Of a DNA stretch of 64,000 nt, positions 23,501 to 36,400 are shown one piece after another. The DNA is from Membranipora membranacea (taxonomy: Eukaryota; Bryozoa; Gymnolaemata; Cheilostomatida; Membraniporidae). How positions within the stretch are numbered: the stretch's first letter is position 1; every line of letters begins with the position of its first letter. The position numbers and the translations under genes are program-made. The notes below the pieces were generated by a model, which worked only from the letters and a program-made list of their open reading frames with translations, made no database searches and was not told where the DNA came from. The stretch is from NCBI GenBank assembly GCA_914767715.1, contig OU612069.1, positions 10,847,387 through 10,911,386 of the forward strand, given 5' to 3'.

Positions 23501-26500
23501 CTGAAAGAGGGTTATCTTGAAAACCGCTTATGATAGGATATAAATGATTTTTGATTCAAAGTCTGCACCATTGAAAACCCTGTGAGACAGGGTTTCCAAA
23601 TCATTGGAGGCTTGAATGTTGATAAATCTTAATTTTAGTGACGAACCTCATGAAAAATTCTGCCAAATTGTCTGCAAAATGCTAAAATTGACTATCCAAT
23701 TACTAAAATGATTTCCCAAACTATGTCCATGTGAGTTTTCAATGTTGCAGATTCTGAATCAAAAAATAATTTTTATCCTATTATAAGCGGTTTTCAAGAT
23801 AACGCTCTTTTCAGCACGATTCTCCTAAAGTACCAAACTGGAGAGAAGACAACTCCGAATTGAGGCCTAAATCAGAGCTCAGAAAACTGTCTATTAGCAA
23901 GAGCAGTGATTCTTCTTCTTATCCAATATAGTTAATTTTGAATTATTAATTTATATAGAATGACTGCTCATGCTTGTAGTCCCAAAACTCACTTACAGTA
24001 TTAAGTAGGATATTATCAGCAGGATCGCCTCGCGAAGTATAGACCATGAATGAATTCAGGCAAACTCTGATCGATAGAACTAAATAGGGGAATTTATCCG
24101 GAATATCAAGAACCATTATTACACCTAAACCTTGATCACAATACTTCTGTAGGGCTGTGGTGCATCATCATACACAAAAATTAAAGAACTCAAATTAGCC
24201 AATCCAAAAATATGCCAGTTTGCCTAATTCAGTCAAGGGTTCCCAGCAATGGGTCATGTTAGGCCAATAATCCTAACACGTTGCTGTGTTTCATAGGATG
24301 GCAATAGTGAAATGGACTGTGCTGTGGGATGAGAGAACACAACTACAACTAGTGAATAGCAGGCTTGCTAATTAGCGCCATCAACCTATTCTTTTTTATG
24401 GATGGTAATATGGAGCAATCGGTTAGCTGGCTTGCTTTTCACTGCCAGCAGATTGGAGCCGCAAGAGTGGTTGGTTCAAGTTCGACTGGGGAAGCTTTCA
24501 AAGGTTGATTGTTCCAGACCCCGGCACCTTCGGGAGTTTACCTCTCCAGCTGATTATATTGCAAAAATCTGATATCTTTCAAAACTCTCATAACAGGTAA
24601 TCAAGTGTCTCTTTTACAAGTCCACTATCTTGGAGAGCCAGTGTGTAGTCTAAAGCAGCCATGCTCAACCTCGGCCAAATCGGCCATTTCGGCCAAATTG
24701 GTCATATTGTTCAGCCAAATGCACCCTTACATCAGAAAAAAGTTGCGACACATTTTCACTTCTTGTTCAAAAGTAAAAGACATAAATGAAATTCTGCAGA
24801 ATTCGGTCACGGTAGATATATCAGGAAGCACACATAGAAAAGTTCAATTGTTGCTCTAGTAAAAGGGGTATATTCATGGGTAGGTAAACAAGTAAACTAA
24901 GGAAAAGAAAACTTGCTGTAATAGCCCAAATATGCTATTGACTCTATTTATGACTATCATTACCAGGTGATATTGGTAGGATCATGAAGCAATTATACTG
25001 GTACTACCGTTTTCATTGGGAAATTTCTATGTTTTATAATGTTCAGAGCTCATCAACAAATTAAAATCCGAAACATGCGAGTTATTCTCCAGCACTATGG
25101 CCTGCCTCAAAACATACCTCCACACCGATATGGGCAAGGCTTGAAAACATTGCCTTGTTTTCTTTCTTGTACCAAAACTGTAAGGGTGGCCAGCATACCA
25201 ATATTTGAAATAATATTATATTATATTATATTATATTAACATTTAACATGTTTTAAATTTTTTGCAAGGGGGCCAAGTTAGTAAAAATTACTAAACCTAA
25301 ACCTAAAATCTTAGGTTTAGATATTTTTGATGTAAAATATCATGCTATTCCAGGTAAAGCAAACAGTATTAAATTTGCCTATTAAAAGTTTGTGTTATGA
25401 CCATGATTTAAATTTAAATGGAATTTAATGAGTTTGTAAATGATTCTAGGCATAGTAATTACTGTCGTGAAATGTCTTGTTGCTTAGACCAAAACAAGTA
25501 TCTTGTATTTGATTTGCCTATTACATTTTCTTGTTCGGACCCCCATGATGTATATATATTCAAGTGCAACTAATTTGCTTGTATGATGGTAAACAATTCA
25601 TGATTATTGCCCTGCTTTTAACTTGTCAATATCCAGTTTCAAGTGTTGGCTTCTTGCTCCTAGTTGTGAGATACAGCGGCTCGGATATAGCACCACAACG
25701 TATCCCTCATGGTGAACCCCCTCAATTTTCCAGGCCCTCACACCCTAGTCTACCAATCCCCTCCTTGCCTCACCTTACCCAAGGAAATTAGTAAAATATT
25801 TGCATTCAACTGTCCACATTTTAACCCCATTTTCCAATAACAAATCACAATCACACCGCTGTTGCTCAGTAACCTCCCGCCCAAACTAAATAATATGTGT
25901 TATCAAACTATAGATGGGAACACAGGAGGTCCATAGAACCGATATGTTGCTGTGCCAACTCAAAACATCTAATCCTAGTTTCCATTGTGTATTCAAACAG
26001 TGACTCCGAGTCCGAACTGCAAATGAATTTATACTGTGCTGAATAATAGCCTATTGAATTCACGGGTTGATAACTCCTAGACCAAATCATAGCCTATTTT
26101 CATTTAAGCATGATTTAAGTCACTGAGTAGCCTTGTGAGGTTTCACTATCAACAAGGTCATGGTGTCCCTTCTTAAACATTATCTGCTTTAAAATGTTCA
26201 TGTTGCTCTGGGATGATCATTAAAATTAGAATTTTGACAAAACTTGTTTGCACAAAAACTCTTCTCATTATCCTATTCACGAACAATCTACCAAAATCAC
26301 ATATTTTCTTGACTGTATATCCTCAACTAACAACTTCTCTGCAACAGTTAATTCAAGCTCTGGTTCCTACCTCCTAGGACTCCCATGTGATATTTTCAAT
26401 CACTACCCAAATTTGCTGATGGCCATTTACCAATCTTCGCAATAAGGTCACTGAATTTCAATTCAAAGTTTCAAACCCGGAAGGGATCAGATAGAATTTG

Positions 26501-29500
26501 ATGTCCCTGTAATTCAATTGTGACTGAAAGATTCATGTGGCCGATTGCTTGTTAGTTTTTTTCCCAAATAGGGCTGGAATGCCTAAAGACCACCTCTGTC
26601 TCAAACAAAGATTTCTGGGGAGGCCCAATACCACCTAGCGCCTGGCCCTACCACTTTAAAACCCACAAATCAGACCTAGATATTTCCCATTCTTATCTGA
26701 CTCGCAAGTATCTCAAGTTTTTTAATCAACCTTTTTTAATCAGGTAAAATATTCTCAAAAAGTAGTGCGGCCAATTGGTATGCTGCCAAACAAAATTTGG
26801 CCAAATCCGAAAAAAGGTTGGACATGCATGGTTTAAAGGATGAATTATTTAAAGTGAACTATAGATGGGTTGGACTTGAGCTATGGTTTACCTTTCTTTC
26901 TCTAAAATGCCCGAAGACATTCAGCTTAGGATTGTACGCCGGAGGTGGGGTAAAGAGCACATCCTCACAAGTCTGAAAAGAGGGGTTTTGAGGTTTCATT
27001 ATTTTCAGTAATAAACAGAACATGCAACCATATTTCCTTGATATTTTCCTGAAATATTGAGTAATTATGTACTGTATGCGTGTCCGCTAACTGCTGACCC
27101 TAAATGTGTTCAAAATGTTCGCAATTTGATGAGAGGTTAGAAATCTTGAAAAAAACATCAATTAGGCAATACATAACAATAAATGGCTATGTATAAATAG
27201 ATCTAGATGCTGAAATATACATATAATATATATACATTTCCCTATTGATATAGGCTAGTATTTGTTGAACCGGAGATTTTTTTCTTACATAAAAAAACTG
27301 CATCTTTTTAACTTATTAAAATACCATAAAATCTCACCTGACTTTCTCCCTGTTGCAGGACAGACTCAAGCAGAGGATCAGATGTTGTAGCACTATACAG
27401 CGGCAGACTGCCATCGTATAGCGTGCTTGCAACATGAGCCTGAAACAACAAACAAGGCAGTTGCGAAATTTCATGAGATGTTTTTAAATTGCTCCCGTTT
27501 ATGGGTTTTCATAATCAGTTCAAATGGTCAGCTTACACACCATTGCAATATTTCTATATTTCCATACCTTGCTTCTTCAAGTCAGCCTCCCTGTTGCATC
27601 AGAACTCTTCAAAGTTATTCTAATTCAATTCCACTAAAATTTGAACTTGATATGACGGCTCTGCCATCCTAACCAATAAATGAAGCTGTTGAATAAGGTG
27701 GTGTTTTAATGACACCTGCCTCAACTGCTATCTGATCGTTTCTTGCTGGGATTAACAAGAGGCCTGTATATGGTCTCATTCTCAAATCGAAGTCAAATCA
27801 AATTGAATTAGATAATGGTCTGAGTGAAGAAATGTGGAATAAATTTACCGATCTACAAAGAGCAAAATTGCAAGGTACCTGATCGCAAGGATTCACAAAC
27901 TGACCAGCTCATTCTATAATTGAAAAACCATCCAGGATTACATTTGAAAACCTGGATGCCAGTATTTCCTTACCATACAAATAATGATAAAAATCATTAT
28001 CGGAGTTGGGAGCAGAGATATACCTGTATACTACTCTAGCGAATCTATCAAACTCAACAAAAGATAATTGAACTGACCTGTTGACTCTCCTTCCCGTATG
28101 ATATCTGTAAGCTAACATCAGCTGATGCTGGTGGTGGTTTTGGAGGGTGTTCGTATTGAGACTCAGCAGCGAAACCCTGGAATTAATCGGTGAACACATT
28201 AAAACTCAATATGTCGTATATGTCAATTCCACACCTTTTAGTATCCTTGGTCAACACTAGAATTTAGCTGTTTGTGTCTATAACTCTTGATTCCTTATAA
28301 TATTACACACTAGGATGCACAAACATCCAAAACTGTTATGCCAAAGAAAAAGCAATTGATAAGACAAACACTATTCAATGAGCTCATGATGGCACACAGA
28401 TTCAGTTATACATGTACTTACCTTTTTATTCCCATAGGAAAACCCATTCCATGTCATGCGCTAAAAGAAAAAAACAGGTTATAGTGTTAATTTATTCAAC
28501 CTATATGCTTTTGTTTTATTATAAAGCAAAAAGAGGGTTAATCAAAAACATCAATTGGTTAGATGTTCTGTTCTCACAGCTTACAGCCAAGGGATATTGC
28601 AGAGAGGAAGCAATTGGGAGAGGGGAGGAGTGGAACTGAGGAGAGAAAGGATAGAGTATCAAAGCATGGGCACCTTACATATGGCATTGTGCACCCTTCA
28701 CATCCTCTTGATAGATCACCATCTTCATTTGATCCCCTTGAAAATCTGACATAAATTGTGGAAGTTTAATTTTCCCTGAATAAGTTTTTTGCATTCTTAT
28801 TTTTGAGATATGATCGAACTTATTTATCATTAGTTTTGTTATTGCGGAGATTTTATAACAAACACAATTTGCTTTTCTTTTCAAACACACCAACCAACAT
28901 CTCCCAAATAGTGAACCGACCCCACCCACCCTACATATAAAAGCGGGTAGTCATATGAACACAGGGGTAACTCTTTAATTTAATAATAATAATAGCAATT
29001 CATTCTTCAAAAATAAATATTGGTTTCATGTCAAAAAAGCATACCAATTGTCCCTTTTAAATTGGTTTTAAAACACTTTACGAAGCAAAATTAATTCTTA
29101 AAATAGAACTGGAGACATTTGGATAAAGCTGAATCATCTTGTGGGTCGAGTATTCGACACAATGAACGACATGGTACTCAATATTTCACAGTTTATCAAT
29201 CAATGAATCCCAATCACCACAGCAAACCTGTGGGCGGGATGGATGAGATGTAGCTAGTTTAAATACTGTCAACTTGTCTATGTAAGGGTTGTGTTAGGAG
29301 TTGCCCAGATCAGACTAGGCGATGATCACGTGAGATCATGAGCTAGTAGCATTATTAAATATGCCGCGATTGGTTGGAAAGATTCACATCTTTAAAATTT
29401 AGAGAGCTGGCCAAATGTAGTGGAATTTACGGGTTAACATATGATCAAATTTTGATTTTGGTTGCCCACTCATAACCTAACACGGAGAAATAAATTTAAG

Positions 29501-32500
29501 CATATCAATTTAGCGAAAAGTGAAAGTTAGAACCTCACTAACATTTTTTATCCTTTAGGTAATCCACCTGTTTGATATTATTGATTAGCTCTAGCATTAG
29601 AACCTACTAAAAATACTGACCTGAGGCTGTTGGCCGTCTGTGGAGACGCTTAAGTTGTTTGGTCCCATGACGGTGGCTGGGTGTCCCATGATCTTAAACA
29701 AAGTATGAATTGAAAAGCTTTATGAGCAAATATTTTAAGGACTTTTCATGCAATCCCTAGTATCCACCTGTTCAATTCTGACATGTCAAGAAGATCAAGG
29801 AAATAATTTATAGTCTTGAATTTTACTGCACTGAAATTTTTTTTATTTGCCAGCCAGTTTAATTATGTTGAACAACGATTTCCCTACTATATAGAAATAT
29901 ATGCGATCAGAGGTGTGCGGGGTGGACAATCATATTGTCCATCTATATCGGCCCATGTCCTTCCAGTTTTAACGATAGGAAAGTGAACACTCCATGCTCA
30001 TTCAGGGAAAAGCAGTCATCCAAATCTCCTTGTCGGTCCATCAATAGACTTCTCCATCGTTAATCCACATTTGAGCCCGGATCAGAAGCATGGGCGGATG
30101 GATGGGATTTATTTTCAACGCACAGCTCTGATATGTAGGCCTATGCCAAAAACTTAATACCTATCAAGATTCTGAGAGAAAATTTTCCAGAAACTCGTGC
30201 ATTGTGTCAATTACAAATGTCTTGACACTCACCTGAGGAAATTTACCAGACCTCAAAGCTTCAAGAACCATAGCCACTATCTGAAATGATGCAATGTTCT
30301 CAATTAGTGCACAAGACACATACCCAAAATTATTAAGCCAACCAAGCTGCTCTCAATTGCTCAAACAATGAAGACAAACTTGCATGCTAATAACGAGTGT
30401 CTTTTTTTGCCAAACCACAAAGCTTAGAAGCTATTTAATCCCCTAGCTTGGCATGCCAGCATGTACTAGCCCCTTACTGATATACAATTTGTAAGGTGTG
30501 CCATAATTGTTGTGGAATAGCCAAGGTCTTAACTGAGTACACATAACATTAATTATTCAAGTTACATACTTTCTCCTCATCAATACCACCCTTTAGTTTT
30601 TCATCATCGTTTTCGTCACTGCTAACTTTTTCTTCACGGGATGATGTTATAGGAGGAGGAGGAGGAAGAATATGGAAACGAGTCCGAGGAACATTTCTCT
30701 TCTTAGAGGGTTTCCGCCCTTGCCGATCCAGTAAATTTACATCATTTTCATCATCACTGTCAGCTGGGATTATATTCTGAAAGAGATGATGGATGATTGA
30801 AAATATTGTCATGACTTCATCAACTATGAGATATTGAAATGTCCACAAGTTAATGGTCTTTTTTATCAATATTAAGAATTGTGACGGCTAGGACATGCTC
30901 AATTTCTCCCATCATTGTTTTCATTCTCTACAGTTTAAAATTTAGTATTTCTTAACCCGAGGATATAGAAGTGCCTTAATTATGGGCCATTTAATTATGG
31001 TTGAATATTACCATGACCAACAATCTGGCAGAGTTTGACCACATACATCAGCTTCACCCATGATTTGCTATGTACAGCATGCAGAATATCAAATCGTAGT
31101 CATTCGTCATGATGCAGCATTTTGTGTAGTTCGTCATAATTTTAGTTATTGACTGTATTATAAACTGAATGCCTCAACCGAGAAACGCTCATAACTCTAT
31201 TGTAAGATGTTTACATACTGGCTTATTATCAAAACTCCAGGCTTTGACTGTAATTGTTTTAACCAGTTGATAATTTAAGTTTATCTTCACCAATAACATA
31301 ATTTTGAGTAACGCATGCCACCAGATCAACTGCACTGTTGCCAACATGTCCTTGACTGAGCCACTCTGAACATTCACAAAAATAAATTGCCCAAATAACA
31401 AATTGATTAAGTAGTACGCATGACCAGATGCTGGTATTGATATTGAATATCAGCAAATTTTTTTTGTTTGTTATTGCCAACCAAAGCCTACATCTCAAGG
31501 CTCAGGCTCAGGGTCACTCTTAAAAATCAATAATTATAATCAATGATAGCTTCTTTTGAATTGTGAATAATATCACAGAGTAAGGATAAACAGAGGGGAC
31601 ATTTCAATGATCGTTATAGTGCCTGCGGTTTTGATCCACTGGGGGAAAATCAATCTGGCCATCTACAAATTTCAATAATTATATAAGTTACAATGTGAGG
31701 TTTTAGGCAGACATACCTACCTTTGATAGGTCATAATTCATTTTGTATTTATCCCAAAGACTGATTTCCAACTTTTTTGAAATTTCCAACCTTCAAGCTA
31801 TACACCATATTATTGTCATTTTTTGCTAGGATACATAGGCTATGAGTTATATGGGTTTTTAAAATGAGTTTTTCCATATAGATTTACATGTGACAATTGA
31901 TGGATGGCCTGTCATCAAAATTAAGAAATGTCCGTGTACTGACCCAAGCCGCTTGTTAATCTATGTGATATAACTCATTTTAAAAACCCATATAAATCAT
32001 AGCCTATGTATCCTAGCAAAAAATGACAATAATATGGTGTATAGCTTGAAGGTTGGACACTTCAAAAAAGTTGGAAATCAGTCTTTGGGATGAATACAGA
32101 AAGACTGATGGCCCAACAAAGGTAGGCATGTATGTATGAGAAAATCCCTTATTAGCTTATATATTTATTGAAAATTGGCAGGTGGCCAGATGATGATTTT
32201 CCCCCAGTAGCTCAAAAACCGCAGGCACTATAACGATCATTGAAGTGTCCCCTCTGTTTATCCTTACTCTGTGATAATATATACTTATGAATGATTGACT
32301 AGGAACTAACGATATCAGAAAATTTCCCTGCCAATGATCCTACAGTCTACAGCAACACATTACAGCTAAAACTACAGCAACACATTACAGCCAAAACTAC
32401 AGTTCAAATTACAGCTAAATGTGTTAGGGTTTTATCTAGAACAAGTTTGTTCCTCTGTGGTGGCAGAGGGATATTGCAAATGTTTGGTAGCGAGGCACAG

Positions 32501-33398
32501 AGGGAACATACATGTTCTAGGTTTTATCCGTTGAATCAAGCTTCTCATGGCAGGTTATTAAATGACTGAATGTATTTGGAACTGATTGAATCAACAAAAT
32601 TGACCAAACCAAGGGTTTCCTGGTGACATGACAGCACCATTCCAATAATGCCACATATTTCTCCATGTCACATGCTGCTCAGAGGGCAGGGGGAGGAATA
32701 CAATTGTGACTGGTTTAAATACAAAAGAATTCTTGCTTTTGGAGTAATCCCAACAATGAACTAGTTCATTGATCCCAATTAGTTCTCTTACCATTGTATT
32801 TTGTCTTGGAGGGACCTCAGAACTGGTGGAAGGCCTGGAAGACTCATCTGGAGCATCATCAGTTTCACATTCTTCAGGTTGTGAATTCTGCAACCAAAAA
32901 AGTGAAAAAAACACAGGGAATTATAAGTCACTCATTTGCGCCGCTTGATCTGAGATACAACCTGTGACAAAGACCTCAAGGACACACTCTAGGTACTATG
33001 AGCAATTGGAAATTATGTCATATTCACAAATGTAACGGCAGGTGACATGGGAATAAATCTACTGCGCAGACTAAGCTGGATCATGGTATTGGTATTGGTG
33101 TTATTTAACTTTTAACTTATCAGTGGAATGTCATGATAGGCATAGTAGACCTATCTAATGGTACGATGTGATATTTCACTAGCCTTGTCACGGCCTCTTT
33201 TGTTTGTTTTTGTGGCCGTGTGCCAAGGCTAATAATTCTCAGTGTAAGTTTTCAACACCGATCAGAAACTTTAGAAGAATATGAGTTTTGTTTCAATGTT
33301 GTGACATCACATACCTCCCAAGGCCTTCCATATTCAATGATGGTCCTCACATTGCCATTCTTTTCTTCATGTTTTATCACTGTCTTTGAATCAGGCAT
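17510..33398 (-). CDS. Gene 4: proline-rich adaptor-like protein, PY and PxPxPR motifs, 20 exons
   Basis: Exons in transcript order: 33315-33398, 32792-32887, 30570-30776, 30233-30280, 29621-29692, 28422-28460, 28078-28176, 27338-27439, 26892-26972, 23261-23392, 22738-22830, 21708-21800, 21296-21397, 20775-20846, 20158-20295, 19813-19940, 19292-19369, 18613-18696, 17983-18054, 17510-17546. Exons 1-15 are all phase 0 and exons 16-19 all end in phase 2; the total is 1857 nt, 618 aa. There is no signal peptide or transmembrane segment. Residues 60-129 are acidic with a basic GRKPSKKR patch and five prolines. PY motifs: LPLY 227-230, PPAY 259-262, PPSY 283-286 (ligands of WW domains, for example of NEDD4-type ligases). 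PxPxPR-type motifs near residues 333-338, 364-369, 399-404 and 466-471 could bind SH3 domains. The C-terminal exons are Ser-rich. An acceptor at 33411-33412 implies an untranslated or further 5' exon. The last exon is the least certain. The family is not recognised. Confidence 0.7.
19049..19180. repeat. 8-bp minisatellite ACATCGAA in gene 4 intron
   Basis: About 16 head-to-tail copies of ACATCGAA with one interrupted unit near 19080-19095. It lies in the intron between gene 4 exons at 19292-19369 and 18613-18696. Long ORFs on both strands here are artefacts of the repeat period. Confidence 0.9.
20697..20727. repeat. (AT)n microsatellite
   Basis: A run of alternating A and T with one phase break, in the gene 4 intron between exons 20775-20846 and 20158-20295. 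Confidence 0.85.
20920..21160. mobile_element. MITE with GGGGGTCTTTCA termini
   Basis: A 241-bp element with inverted ends (GGGGGTCTTTCAATTAG on the left, GGGGGTCTTTCATTTAG when the right end is reversed). Inside there are many ATCGCTC/GAGCGAT words, including a perfect 11-bp-arm palindrome centred near 20976. It has no coding capacity and no clear target duplication, so the superfamily is open. It sits in a gene 4 intron. Confidence 0.65.
23409..23891. mobile_element. Foldback element bounded by TA, gene 4 intron
   Basis: About 483 bp from GACAG to CTGTC with TA on each side (23407-23408 and 23892-23893). The two arms, about 170 bp each, are inverted copies; shared words include TTTTCTGAGCTC, CCAGTTTGGTACTTTA and TTGAAAACCGCTTAT. 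The unpaired centre is AT-rich and non-coding. It resembles a non-autonomous Tc1/mariner-like foldback element. Confidence 0.75.
24235..24547 (+). repeat. SINE family A, copy 1 (tRNA-derived)
   Basis: A diverged copy of the same element as at 44.3, 51.3 and 51.7 kb, on the plus strand. A 5' segment of about 175 bp is followed by an A-box near 24411-24430 (TGGAGCAATCGGTTAGCTGG), a B-box at 24473-24487 (GGTTCAAGTTCGACT) and a conserved 3' part ending in TTTACCTCTCC. It lies in the 3.5-kb gene 4 intron. Confidence 0.75.
25211..25239. repeat. (ATATT)n microsatellite
   Basis: Five-base repeats of ATATT over about 29 bases in a gene 4 intron. Low-complexity DNA only. Confidence 0.85.
31571..32276. 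mobile_element. Large foldback element bounded by TA, gene 4 intron 2
   Basis: About 700 bp whose two halves are long inverted copies. The left arm begins TATCACAGAGTAAGGATAAA and the right arm ends with its complement; arms of about 300 bp flank a loop of roughly 100 bp around 31870-31965. TA lies at both outer ends. No ORF is present. It would fold into a very long hairpin in pre-mRNA. It is unrelated in sequence to the foldback element at 23.4 kb but has the same layout. Confidence 0.8.
32436..32520. mobile_element. Small MITE, copy 1 (TAGAACAAG family) with target duplication
   Basis: An 85-bp hairpin element with about 24-bp inverted ends (CTAGAACAAGTTTGTTCC on the left). It is flanked by a direct repeat GTTTTAT (32429-32435 and 32521-32527). 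Because the right end is G, the duplication can also be read as 8 bp (GGTTTTAT), as hAT transposons make. Related copies lie at 50.6 and 52.9 kb. Confidence 0.7.
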
Positions 33399-33410
33399 TT
33401 TCAGCACCAA

Positions 33411-36400
33411 CTGGTAACAACAAACATACGGAATCAAGAGAAACAAACTAAGCGGAGAATGTGCAATCATTTACATGAACTTTTAGGGCAGGTAGGGTGT
33501 TAAAGTATATCATTGAACAGACATGCCTGAGAACACGTAACACACAAAGCAAAACTTCAATCACAGGGTGATCTTTACGGGGTCTATATACTACAATGTA
33601 TCTGTTTCCGTTAGCGTAGAGCAGACTTGGTAGAAGCTAGGCTCCAAAAACACCCAACTTGTTAGAAATGTGCGTTTGCTCTGGTTACCCACCCAACTTC
33701 CAAAATCTCTACTACAAAGCAAAGATCTAGCAGCATCAGGCAGATGGTTCCATACCCTTCATGCACCGCTACCACTATCAAACTTGCTGCATGACTGGGT
33801 ATATCCATTGGATAGAGAATAGAATCAATCTGTAAAGCCTAAGAATGTTAACAAGGAATTTGAGGTAGTCACCCAAAACCAAATTCTGAATTTGGAGGTG
33901 ATAGTGGGACTGGGTATTAATGAGAAAAGTTAACGGCAAGCGTCATCCTAACCATGGTCAAAGGATACCGCTTCAATCAACTTTAAAATTCCTGTGAAAC
34001 TAGTGAAGTTGAAGCAGACAGAGCTGTTGGTGCAATTCTGTTTGAATTCAACAGTTTTCTATAGGCATTAGCAGAATCAAAAGCACATCCGTATCTCTTA
34101 CACCCCTCTCACATAACATTGCGCTTCCCAGGTTCATGCATCTTACCTCAATTTACAAGAAGGATTATCTTTTCTGTGGTCTCATCACAGCTTTAAGTAG
34201 TATTTTCCCTATCAATGTTGGTCAATGTCTCGTTAATGACTTCCCCAACCGCAACCAACCGATCGTACTGAATAATATTATGAAACTTCTCTGATTTAGT
34301 ACCAGGGATTTCCATCTACCAAGCCTAATCAAAGAAGAGATGGAAACTCCAAGGTTTAACTGATTAATAGGGCCGCACAATGACATTGCTAATAATACTT
34401 TGACATTTCGAATTATTCTTGGATCAGTGTATATCAAATATGAGGAAGTAAAGTTATGATAAATTATTACAAGCCCGATTGATACCGCTTCATACACAAA
34501 CGGTGAATAGTAGCACACAATGCAACACTGCAGTTATAGATCAATTACCTTAGATGAGGTGATATTATCGAGGGTATAGTTTGGCTTGTTGGAGCTGACT
34601 AAATGTTAGCTAGCGGTTATTTTAATCTAGTCTAGGTGGGAGGTTATTACATAATAAAAGGTAAATGGTAGCTTGCCATAACTTTAGCTATTTTCTAGCA
34701 TCTGCAAACTGTAAATAAGCAAACTTTTCTGCCTGCCGGCTAGTTTCAAAATGTTGCAAACATAAAAGAATATTCGTAGCATCAATAACAATGCCACAAA
34801 TTCAGGCTGCAATCAACGATACCGCTGTATCTGTAACAAAAACTATAATATCAATAAAAGACATTATCGTAAAATTAAAGCAACAAAAACGAAAATGTAT
34901 TGGAATGGAATGGAAGGTGTTTTTTTTGTAAAACAAGTTAAGTTGTTGAATTTGCATTTCCTCATGGCAAAAATGTCAAATTTCAAATGTCAAATAGTTT
35001 GGCTTGTATATTCATTCAAAGTACAGAGTAAGTAGTTATCATTATAGTTGGATTATCAAGAGACCTAATACCTTATCCCTATACCTTGTGATCTGTTTTT
35101 CTACTTGTTATTCATTATCTCCGTTGTTTTATTGGTTTCGTCCAATAAGGCCACACTGATCCAACATCTCATCTGGACATCAAGTTGGAGGCTACATTTT
35201 CATTTCAATCCCCAAATACAACAGGAATAAATACAGTCCTGTGGTTGCCTTTGGCTGGAGCAAACAGGCATGAAATACTCTTCATATGAGGCGTAATCCT
35301 TAAATCCAGTGGGAGAGAGCACCTGGCAGTAAGTATAAACCGTACAAACCAATTGCACAATCTAACAATCAAAAATGTTATAGACGAGATGGATGGACTT
35401 ACTAGTTAGTCTACTAGTCACTATCCGCTTCCTGCTTAGCTCACTCTGTTCATAGGAATTTATAGATGCACTTGGCTATTTGTGTGCCTCAGATTCCCGC
35501 CTTAGGTCAAAACGCTCTGAATTAACACCTTGCCTGATTGCTTAAATGTTTCTTTGATAGCTGTAATTAATTGTGTGACAAGGATGGTGGGATACGACAA
35601 GTTGAATGGAATGCTAGCGAATTGGTACCTCAGGAGTGATTGCTGATGGATTGTTCCAGTTCCCAATCCTCTTCGGTGTAATTATTTCCATGTTCTATTA
35701 TTTTGGCTGGTGTTGAAAGAGTTGGTTTGCTCCTCTCTATGGCAGCTTGTTCACAATTGCCTCAACTCATGTGGTTTTCAATATATAGATCATCTGAAAA
35801 CATTTTGGTTTGATGACAGGTTTTCTCCCCTCCCCCCCCCCCCCTTGAGTCAATACGGGATCAAGGATTTATAGAGGGAAGATAGGAAAAGATGATATCT
35901 GGGCTGATTATAGATTCAAAAACAATGTTCCCACCAAGTACCAAGAGGTTACTCTACCGACAAAATGATATTGATATAGAACTACAGCCATACTAATACG
36001 AATTGTCCCCTTCCTGAGCATGAAAGAACAACTCCTGTTATCATTATCATTGCTTATTTTGCCAAGAAGCAAAACTTTGATGTGGCATCATCTACATAGT
36101 TTTAAACCTCAGGTAAACGTGAAAGCTCAAATTAGTGACTCCAGTAATGCAGCTAAGTTGGACCGAAGGATAATAATCCAGCTTTGATTTTCAAATCGCA
36201 AAGCCATTCAACCCTTGACACATTGTACTGCGAGTAGTCGTTAGTAGTTGTCATTGATACAGGATTATTCAAACAAGTCAAATCTTTGCCAGCTGAGACC
36301 TAAGTGCAGACATTGCATCTGCTGTCAAATCAGTACATTATTGACTTTGCTGTTCGCAATGGTCAGATAGATATATTCTATCTCAGATCCTTCTCATGTT

